Below are positions 7,469 to 13,003 of a stretch of 14,567 bases of DNA, one piece after another; the first letter of the stretch is position 1; every line of letters begins with the position of its first letter. The DNA lies in NCBI GenBank assembly GCA_964503475.1, contig CAZCZU010000054.1:1-14567 (forward strand), written 5' to 3'. Position numbers and translations under genes: made by a program. Origin of the DNA: CAZCZU01 sp964503475 (GTDB lineage: Bacteria; Pseudomonadota; Zetaproteobacteria; Mariprofundales; Mariprofundaceae). The notes under the pieces were generated by a model. The model was not told the DNA's origin, did no database searches, and worked only from the letters and a program-made list of their open reading frames with translations.

Positions 7469-9819
7469 CAGATCGCAGACACCTTCTCGACCCGGATTCG
7501 CCACTGCGCATCCGAGACCTGCTCCTTCTCAAGCACCTTCTGCCCCTGCTCCTCGAGCGAGAGCGGCACATTGGCGATCGGCTCGCCGTCGTCGAGAATC
7601 ACGTCAAGCAGACTGCCCACCGGCATGGTGGAGAGTTTGATCTTGGTCTTCACGAAGTTCATCGGGCAGGCGACACCGGTGAGATCGAGCAACGTCACAT
7701 CACTCGATGTCGCCTCCGCTGAAGAGGCCTCTGACTGCACTGCTGCGTCAGCAGCTGCCTCTTCGGGAACCGCGGCAAAGCGCTTCTCGGCCAGCACCAG
7801 CCAGGTGCTCAACACATCGCGCAGGGCCGTTACGCCCGGGGCCGGATCGGCGATATCGATATTCATCAGTGCCTGCTGTACCCGGTTGAAGCCATCACGC
7901 ACTTCGGCATCACCGCCGGCATGGGCAGAGAGCAGACCGAACACCTCGGCATCGTTCTCCGGCGCCTCGCCATACGGCACCAGGAATGCACGGGCCGTCG
8001 AGATGGCCGAGCGTTTCAGGCTTGCCGCCGCATCGGCCCAGAACATGGCATCGATGTGGGCGCGGGCCAGCAGCAGCTCGTACTCCGCCTCCGAGATCAG
8101 GGCATCGGTCATCGAGAGTACCGCACCGGCACACTCGCCCTTCTTGTTGCCCTTGGTACTGAAGGCCTCGTTCTCGCTCCAGTCGTAGATCAGCCCCTCA
8201 ACCTCGCCCGCCTGGCCCGCAAACGGCGCCAGAATGGCGTTCAGGCCTTCCTTGCCGATGCGCTCAGCCCAGTCGTGGACACTCTCATCACCGTTGCGCT
8301 CCGACTTGTAGGCCTCAAGCACGGCAATGCCCGCTTCCGGCGCCCTCTTGGCCGGCACGGCATCGGTGGCAAAGGCAAAGGCCTCGCCCGCACGACCGGA
8401 ACCACCGACATGCAGCTGGTAGTGCGGCACCGCCTGGCCATCGATCTTCTTGGCCAGGCCATGGAAGCCGAGATCGGCGATATGGTGACGGCCGCAGGAG
8501 TGCTGGCAGCCGGAGGCTTTCACGCAGACACCGGCCAGGGCCGGGTCCTTCTTCAGATCGGCCATCAGTGGCTGCAATGCCTCGGCCAGGCCACGGCTGG
8601 AGGTGATGCCGAGGCGGCAGGTCTCGGTACCCGGGCAGGCGACGATATCCGAGATGCCACGGGCAAACTCGGTCTGCAGACCGGCGGCGTTCAATGCCTT
8701 GAGCACGTCATCAACCAGGGCTGCATCCACATCGGTAATGGCAAAGCCCTGCTCGGTGGATACGCGCAGGCCGCCATTGGCGGCACGCGCCGCATTGGCT
8801 ACGGCCCGGCACTGCGATGGGGTAAGGTCACCGCGGAAAAGGTTGATCAGCACCGTACGCTTGCCATCCGGCTGCTCGATGATGCCGGAATCGGAGTGCG
8901 GCAGGCTGCCCGTCGGTGTGCGCCAGTTGGCCTCGGGGAAACCGGCATCGTCCGCATGCGTCTTCTCGATCACGGCACGCTGGCGACGGTACTCTTCGAT
9001 GAAGCCCTCTTCGCCCAGCTTCTGCAGCACATACTTCATGCGCGCACGGGCACGGCGCTTGCGGTCGGAGAACTTGAAGTGGATACGCATCAGGGCCTCG
9101 CCCACCAGCAGGATCTCGTTTTCGGGCACAAACTCCTCGATGCAGACGGCTGCAACCGGCTGGGTGGAGAGGCCACCGGCGGCCCATACCTGGAAGCCCT
9201 TCGCTCCATCCTGCTCTGTGGCAATGAAGCCGATGTCGTGCATGCCGGAGAGGCCACAATCGGTGGCACAGCCGGAGAAGGTGACCTTGAACTTGCGCGG
9301 AAACTGTTGCGCCAGCGGATGGCGCAGGAAGAACTCGGCAAAGCGGCGGGCATGCACCGTCACATCGGCATGCTCGGCCGGGCACTTGCCGGTCAGGAAA
9401 CAGGTCGTGACATTGCGCACCGTATTGCCGCACGCCTCACGCGTGGTCAATCCCGCCGCATCCAGCTTGCGCAGGAACGGCAAGGTATCTTCCAGCTTCA
9501 CAAAGTTGGCCTGGATATCCTGACGGGTGGTGACATGCGCTACCTTGTGCGGCGCCTCGCTCAGCGTGCCGTCGGTCGGCAGCGCACCGGCATAGGATTC
9601 GACACAGTCGGCGATCACGTCGAGCTGATCCGGGCTCAAAAGGCCGCCCGGCAACTTGACGCGCACCATCTGCACGCCTTCCTGGCGCTGGCCGTAGACA
9701 CCCATCTGCAGGCGAAACGGCGTGAACCGCTCCTCGGGCATACGCCCGCCCAGAAAGGCCTTCAGACCCGCTTCGTATTCGTCGACATCGCCCGTCTGGG
9801 CGAACTGAAATTCACTCAT
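7468..9819 (-). CDS. Siroheme sulfite/nitrite reductase with C-terminal TusA domain
   Basis: This 783-residue protein should reduce sulfite to sulfide with six electrons. Residues about 35-470 form the duplicated NIR_SIR fold. The second half has the siroheme-4Fe-4S ligands Cys395, Cys401, Cys438 and Cys442 (CX5C then CX3C). The first half carries a similar set: Cys140, Cys146, Cys184 and Cys188. Residues about 555-690 form an alpha-helical region I do not recognise. A low-complexity Ala/Glu/Ser linker (about 684-707) leads to a TusA domain (708-783) with ACPMNFVKTK. The fusion suggests sulfide or sulfane sulfur is handed directly to a carrier. The neighbouring CysH makes sulfite the probable substrate rather than nitrite. 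The ATG at 9819 follows GGAG by eight bases. Its stop overlaps the start of the permease fusion. Confidence 0.9.
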   Translation of the reverse strand: MSEFQFAQTGDVDEYEAGLKAFLGGRMPEERFTPFRLQMGVYGQRQEGVQMVRVKLPGGLLSPDQLDVIADCVESYAGALPTDGTLSEAPHKVAHVTTRQDIQANFVKLEDTLPFLRKLDAAGLTTREACGNTVRNVTTCFLTGKCPAEHADVTVHARRFAEFFLRHPLAQQFPRKFKVTFSGCATDCGLSGMHDIGFIATEQDGAKGFQVWAAGGLSTQPVAAVCIEEFVPENEILLVGEALMRIHFKFSDRKRRARARMKYVLQKLGEEGFIEEYRRQRAVIEKTHADDAGFPEANWRTPTGSLPHSDSGIIEQPDGKRTVLINLFRGDLTPSQCRAVANAARAANGGLRVSTEQGFAITDVDAALVDDVLKALNAAGLQTEFARGISDIVACPGTETCRLGITSSRGLAEALQPLMADLKKDPALAGVCVKASGCQHSCGRHHIADLGFHGLAKKIDGQAVPHYQLHVGGSGRAGEAFAFATDAVPAKRAPEAGIAVLEAYKSERNGDESVHDWAERIGKEGLNAILAPFAGQAGEVEGLIYDWSENEAFSTKGNKKGECAGAVLSMTDALISEAEYELLLARAHIDAMFWADAAASLKRSAISTARAFLVPYGEAPENDAEVFGLLSAHAGGDAEVRDGFNRVQQALMNIDIADPAPGVTALRDVLSTWLVLAEKRFAAVPEEAAADAAVQSEASSAEATSSDVTLLDLTGVACPMNFVKTKIKLSTMPVGSLLDVILDDGEPIANVPLSLEEQGQKVLEKEQVSDAQWRIRVEKVSAI

Positions 9820-9845
9820 GTTTCAAACTCCGTTCGTACGGGGGC

Positions 9846-10004
9846 CTAAGGAAGTGCTGATTCACTCAGTTCTTCCGCACAGGCCATGGAAGGCCTGCCA
9901 AAATTAACGACACAAGTCGTTGCTTTTGTAAGCAAAGGCGAAACCGCGCTTTGCCTTTGCGTACTGATTATTGCCAGGATGGCAATCAATCAGCATCTCC
10001 TTAG
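9846..10004. repeat. Four-hairpin repeat copy B, with MITE-like inverted ends
   Basis: Hairpins are H1 9880-9897 (CAGGCC, loop ATGGAA, GGCCTG), H2 9899-9928 (13-base arms, loop ACAA), H3 9932-9960 (GCAAAGGC/GCCTTTGC) and H4 9964-9993 (CTGATT and ATTGCC arms with a bulged C at 9987). Gaps between them are 1, 3 and 3 bases. The outer ends are near-identical inverted repeats: CTAAGGAAGTGCTGATT at 9846-9862 and, on the other strand, CTAAGGAGATGCTGATT at 9988-10004. Such ends suggest a small non-autonomous mobile element of 159 bp. No clear target-site duplication is visible, and no transposase gene is present in the window. Confidence 0.85.
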
Positions 10005-10144
10005 ATACCCCCGCCTGTTTGAGGCCTGCAGACTGCCGGGCACCCCCATGCCCCGTCGAATCGCGCATCTCGCCATCCGAATCGCCTGCCGGCCTGTTCG
10101 CTCAACCCTGCTCCGAAAAAGATCGCTTCATTCAGCGTTTTCCC
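10005..10144. other. Spacer between repeat copies B and C
   Basis: Together with copies B and C this fills the 519-bp gap between the MoeB-like gene and the sulfite reductase. I see no convincing gene, tRNA or promoter in it. TTCAGCGTTTT at 10131-10141 recurs at 2058 and probably belongs to the left flank of copy C. Small minus-strand frames crossing this region start inside the repeat and have no ribosome site. Confidence 0.5.
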
Positions 10145-10328
10145 GCGGGCCATGGAAGGCCCGCCAAAACCGGGCATATCAGTGCCAGGTTTTGTGAGCA
10201 AAGGCGAATTGACGCGTGCCTTCCGGGCACTTGCCCTTCGGGCGGCTTGCAGCCGTCCAAACGGCTCCTGCCTTTTTGTCGCGTTTTGCCTTTGCGTACT
10301 GATTTTTGGCAGGAAGCCAATAAATCAG
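10145..10328. repeat. Four-hairpin repeat copy C, with enlarged third hairpin
   Basis: H1 at 10145-10164 is GCGGGCC/GGCCCGC around the same ATGGAA loop. H2 at 10165-10194 pairs CAAAACC/GGTTTTG and then GGCA/TGCC. H3 has the same GCAAAGGC/GCCTTTGC arms as copy B (10198-10205 and 10288-10295) but encloses about 80 bases with its own small hairpins, including AGCCGT/ACGGCT at 10251-10266. H4 at 10299-10328 pairs CTGATT/AATCAG and TTGGC/GCCAA. Gaps are again 1, 3 and 3 bases. H4 ends 10 bases beyond the stop of the MoeB-like gene, much as copy A sits beyond tusA. Confidence 0.85.
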
Positions 10329-10338
10329 CTCCTAAAAG

Positions 10339-11163
10339 CTAGCTGTGGCCCAGCTGCAGTTCGCAGGCCTGCTCGTAGGTCACCAGGTCGGTGACGGTCG
10401 GATTCGGTCCACACAGCGGGCAGGCCGGATCCTTGCGCAGCTTCAGCTTCTTCCACTCCATGCGCAGCGCATCGAAGGTCATCAGGCGGCCGGAGAGCGA
10501 CTCACCGATGCCCAGAAGCTCCTTGACCGCCTCGACCGCCTGGATGGTGCCCACGGCACCGGCCAGGGCACCGAGGATGCCGGCCTCCGAGCAGCTCGGT
10601 ACCAGACCCGCCGGCGGCGGCTCCGGATAGAGGCAGCGGTAGCATGGACCTTCCGCATCCTGATGCGGCTTGAAGGTGGCCACCTGACCGTCGAAGCGGA
10701 ACATGGCACCGGAGATCAGCGGCTTCTTCTCGAAGAAGCAGGCATCGTTGACCAGGAAACGGGTCGGGAAGTTGTCGCAGCCGTCGATGACCAGGTCGTA
10801 GTCGCGGATAATGTCGCGGATGTTGTCCTCGTCGACACGGTAGTTGTAGGTCTTCACCTGCACGTCCGGGTTCAGGGCCTGCATCGTCTCGCGGGCACTC
10901 TCCACCTTCGGCATGCCGACACGATCCTGGTTATGGATGATCTGGCGCTGCAGGTTGGACATATCGACCACGTCGGCATCGCAAATACCGATGGTGCCGA
11001 CACCGGCCGCAGCCAGGTAGTAGGCCACCGGCGAACCGAGGCCGCCGGCACCGATCATGAACACCTTGGACTCGAGCAGCTTGCTCTGGCCCTCGGCACC
11101 CACCTCCGGCAAAATAATGTGGCGCGAATAACGCTCAATCTGCTCTTCGGTAAAATCGATCAT
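10339..11163 (-). CDS. HesA/MoeB/ThiF-family sulfur-carrier adenylyltransferase
   Basis: This E1-like enzyme should adenylate the C-terminal glycine of a ThiS/MoaD-type carrier to allow thiocarboxylate formation. Visible features are the ATP-binding GAGGLGS (38-44), the conserved Arg14 and Arg73 region (SNLQRQ), the zinc ligands Cys174/Cys177 (CYRC) and Cys248/Cys251 (CPLC), and a possible catalytic Cys191 in VPSCSEAG. At 274 residues it lacks the C-terminal rhodanese domain of MoeZ-type proteins, so sulfur must come from another protein, perhaps the TusA modules nearby. The ATG at 11163 follows GGAG by six bases. The CysO-like carrier three genes upstream is the likely substrate. MoeB of molybdopterin synthesis or ThiF of thiamin synthesis are alternatives, but no gene of those pathways is present in the window. 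Confidence 0.9.
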   Translation of the reverse strand: MIDFTEEQIERYSRHIILPEVGAEGQSKLLESKVFMIGAGGLGSPVAYYLAAAGVGTIGICDADVVDMSNLQRQIIHNQDRVGMPKVESARETMQALNPDVQVKTYNYRVDEDNIRDIIRDYDLVIDGCDNFPTRFLVNDACFFEKKPLISGAMFRFDGQVATFKPHQDAEGPCYRCLYPEPPPAGLVPSCSEAGILGALAGAVGTIQAVEAVKELLGIGESLSGRLMTFDALRMEWKKLKLRKDPACPLCGPNPTVTDLVTYEQACELQLGHS

Positions 11164-11186
11164 GCTTTCTCCGTGAGATGCGGGAC

Positions 11187-11247
11187 GTGAGGTGTGAGGT
11201 GTGAGGTGTGAGGCATCATGCTCTTCACTTCACATCTCACCCCTCAC
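11187..11247. repeat. GTGAGGT tandem repeat facing an inverted partner
   Basis: Almost four tandem copies of the 7-mer GTGAGGT run from 11187 to 11213. After an 11-base loop, 11225-11247 is a degenerate reverse-complement tract rich in CTCAC/TCAC. On the minus transcript this makes a long imperfect hairpin between the cysK stop and the moeB-like start. There is no U-tract, so it is not an ordinary terminator. The 7-mer array could change length by slippage. Confidence 0.75.
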
Positions 11248-11254
11248 TCCATTA

Positions 11255-12187
11255 TTAAATTTCGATATCTTTAAACAGGTCGGTGGACATGTAGCGCTCG
11301 GCCATCGACGGTACGATGACGACAATGCGCTTGCCCTTCATTTCCGGTTTCGCAGCGATGCGCAGCGCTGCCGTCACGGCCGCACCGGAGGAGATACCGC
11401 CCGGAATCCCCTCTTCATCGGCCAGGCGACGGGCCATGGCGAAGGCCTCATCGTTGCTCACCTGCTCGACACCATCAAGGATATCGACATTGAGGTTCTT
11501 GGGGATAAAGCCGGCACCGATGCCCTGGATCTTGTGCGGGCCCGGATCGCCACCGGAGATGACCGGCGATGCGGTCGGCTCGACAGCAAAGGCCTTGAAC
11601 TCCGGGTTACGCGCTTTCAGCACCTCGGTCACACCGGTGATGGTGCCGCCGGTGCCGACGCCGGCGACGATGGCGTCGACCTGGCCGTCGGTATCGGCCC
11701 AGATCTCCTCGGCCGTGGTCTGGCGATGAATCTCCGGGTTGGCCGGATTCTCGAACTGCTGCGGCAGGAAGGCGCCCTCGGTGGTCGCAGCCAGCTCGGT
11801 GGCGCGCTCGATGGCTCCCTTCATGCCCTTCTCGGCCGGGGTCAGTACCAGCTCGGCACCGAGCAGCTTGAGCAGCTTGCGGCGCTCCAGGCTCATCGAT
11901 TCCGGCATGGTCAGGATACAACGATAGCCCTTGCTGCGGGCCACAAAGGCCAGTGCGATTCCGGTGTTGCCACTGGTCGGCTCGATGATGACCCCGCCCG
12001 GCTTCAGCCGGCCGTCGGCTTCCGCCGCCTCGATCATCGCCTTGCCGATACGGTCCTTCACCGAGTTCAGCGGATTGAAGAACTCCAGCTTGGCCACCAC
12101 TTCGGCTTCCAGCCCTTCGGTGACCCGGTTCAGACGAACCAGCGGGGTATCGCCGATGGTCTCGGCCGCATTCGCATAAATGGTCAT
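11255..12187 (-). CDS. cysK: Cysteine synthase A (O-acetylserine sulfhydrylase)
   Basis: This fold-type II PLP enzyme normally makes cysteine from O-acetylserine and sulfide. The PLP lysine is Lys44 in NSVKDR, the substrate loop TSGNTG is at 71-76, the phosphate-binding GVGTGGT is at 176-182, and PGGISSGAA lies at about 262-270. Length is 310 residues, as expected for CysK. The ATG at 12187 follows GGAGG by eight bases; an in-frame ATG at 12202 lies upstream of that ribosome site and would add five residues. Because it sits with a CysO-like carrier and a MoeB-like enzyme, it could accept carrier-bound thiocarboxylate sulfur as mycobacterial CysM does. The sequence alone reads as ordinary CysK. 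Confidence 0.95.
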   Translation of the reverse strand: MTIYANAAETIGDTPLVRLNRVTEGLEAEVVAKLEFFNPLNSVKDRIGKAMIEAAEADGRLKPGGVIIEPTSGNTGIALAFVARSKGYRCILTMPESMSLERRKLLKLLGAELVLTPAEKGMKGAIERATELAATTEGAFLPQQFENPANPEIHRQTTAEEIWADTDGQVDAIVAGVGTGGTITGVTEVLKARNPEFKAFAVEPTASPVISGGDPGPHKIQGIGAGFIPKNLNVDILDGVEQVSNDEAFAMARRLADEEGIPGGISSGAAVTAALRIAAKPEMKGKRIVVIVPSMAERYMSTDLFKDIEI

Positions 12188-12205
12188 ATCGCTATCCTCC
12201 ATGCC

Positions 12206-12316
12206 TGTTCATGATCCATCGTGGCCCATGAACAGCGGGTTAAGTGTTTGCCGCCCCGGCAACGACTGCCGGATCAGCGTTCCCGAATCAGGCATAATGC
12301 GTGCCAGATTCGGGAA
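12206..12316. repeat. Three consecutive hairpins between the NIL gene and cysK
   Basis: TGTTCATG (12206-12213) pairs with CATGAACA (12227-12234). CCGGCA (12256-12261) pairs with TGCCGG (12267-12272). TTCCCGAATC (12280-12289) pairs perfectly with GATTCGGGAA (12307-12316), with an inner GGCA/TGCC. The last lies nine bases beyond the NIL stop. None has a U-tract on the minus strand, so they look like mRNA-stabilising or processing structures rather than terminators. Confidence 0.8.
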
Positions 12317-12324
12317 ATCAGGGA

Positions 12325-12564
12325 TCACCCTTCGATGACGTCCTGTTCGATCGGTCCAACATGCACGCCACGGGCCTCCAGCCATTTGACCGAGGCCTCG
12401 ACCACGTCCGGCTCGCCCTCGATCTCCAGGCCGACCAGGCCCATGTTCTCGCGCACCTCGGCGGTGCGGATATTGGTGACCACCTCGAACTCGTGACCCA
12501 GCTTCCAGATCAGTGGTTCGCGCACATTGTTCTGATCGAATGTCAGATAAACTCTCAGCTTCAT
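12325..12564 (-). CDS. Stand-alone NIL-domain protein
   Basis: This 79-residue protein is a single NIL domain, a ferredoxin-like fold best known as the C-terminal methionine-sensing domain of the MetN transporter ATPase. The pattern of first strand (MKLRVYLTF), VREPLIWKLGHEF, and ENMGLVGLEIEGEPDVVEASVKWLEARGVHV fits the family well. It may bind methionine or another ligand to control its neighbours; NIL domains also occur fused to ferredoxins in proteins of homocysteine synthesis. The ATG at 12564 follows AGGAG closely; an upstream in-frame start at 12639 would read through an inverted repeat and is rejected. No transporter partner is in the window. It lies between the sulfur carrier and cysK. 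Confidence 0.88.
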   Translation of the reverse strand: MKLRVYLTFDQNNVREPLIWKLGHEFEVVTNIRTAEVRENMGLVGLEIEGEPDVVEASVKWLEARGVHVGPIEQDVIEG

Positions 12565-12574
12565 ATCTTCTCCT

Positions 12575-12697
12575 GGAAAATAAAAATGTTTGTTCGAGAG
12601 CAAGGCTTGGCAAAGCCGAGACGCGCAGCGTATTCCCAATACGTGAGCATCACAGGCTTTGCCGTAACGCCGCTATCGGACAAACAGCTTATTTTCC
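12575..12697. repeat. Nested inverted-repeat element joining the sulfur-carrier and NIL genes
   Basis: The outer arms are GGAAAATAA (12575-12583) with TTATTTTCC (12689-12697), then TGTTTGT (12587-12593) with ACAAACA (12680-12686), continuing as an imperfect match to 12600 and 12673. Inside are GGCAAAGCC/GGCTTTGCC (12609-12617 and 12655-12663) and CGTATT/AATACG (12629-12643). The whole folds as one long stem-loop. The right outer arm is the last two codons plus stop of the sulfur carrier, and the left arm ends next to the NIL ribosome site. Confidence 0.85.
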
Positions 12698-12967
12698 GCC
12701 GGCGATGGCCGGAACGATGGAGACCTGATCCCCATCCTTCAGGGCCGTATTGCGGCCTTCCAGGAAACGCACATCCTCGTCATTCAGGTAGACATTCACG
12801 AAGCGGCGGATCTCGCCGGCATCATCACACAGGCGCTCTTTCAGGCCCGGGTGAGCCGCTTCCAGATTATCGACCAGTTCGCCGATGGTTGCACCCTCGA
12901 CGGTTACTTCGTCGGCGCCATTGGTCAGCTTACGCAGCGGGGTGGGAATACGTACGGTTACACTCAT
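12689..12967 (-). CDS. CysO-like ubiquitin-fold sulfur carrier (MoaD/ThiS family)
   Basis: This 92-residue beta-grasp protein strongly resembles Mycobacterium tuberculosis CysO as I recall it: VTVRIPTPLRKLT, a central LEAAHPGLKERL helix, RRFVNVYLNDEDVRF and DGDQVSIVPAIAGG. CysO carries sulfur as a C-terminal thiocarboxylate for cysteine synthesis. The C-terminus here is Gly-Gly-Lys, one residue beyond the reactive Gly-Gly. Some related carriers have extra residues that a JAMM/Mec-type metalloprotease removes, but no such gene is in this window. The start follows CAGGAG by six bases. It lies 36 bases after the threonine-synthase-like gene. The likely activating enzyme is the MoeB-like protein encoded downstream, and the sulfur user could be CysK or the threonine-synthase-like enzyme. 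Confidence 0.92.
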   Translation of the reverse strand: MSVTVRIPTPLRKLTNGADEVTVEGATIGELVDNLEAAHPGLKERLCDDAGEIRRFVNVYLNDEDVRFLEGRNTALKDGDQVSIVPAIAGGK

Positions 12968-13003
12968 TTCTAACTCCTGTCGTTCTGTCAGTTTCTATTA
13001 AAA

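Noticed and set aside
4745..8188. Very long plus-strand open frames opposite the permease fusion and sulfite reductase
   Set aside because: They are low-complexity Arg/Gln/His/Ala-rich antisense frames of GC-rich coding DNA, with no recognisable domain, and the minus-strand frames have clear family motifs.
7921..9849. A 642-codon plus-strand frame opposite sir
   Set aside because: It mirrors the codon structure of sir, shows no family resemblance, and sir carries intact siroheme and TusA motifs.
10001..10201. Small minus-strand frame of 66 codons between copies B and C
   Set aside because: It begins inside the H2-H3 part of copy C, has no ribosome site and no recognisable sequence.
9846..10328. 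CRISPR array
   Set aside because: There are only two long, diverged, self-folding copies separated by one spacer; no short identical direct repeats with regular spacers and no cas genes.
12565..12639. N-terminal extension of the NIL protein
   Set aside because: It would translate the inverted-repeat element, and the AGGAG site is placed for the start at 12564.
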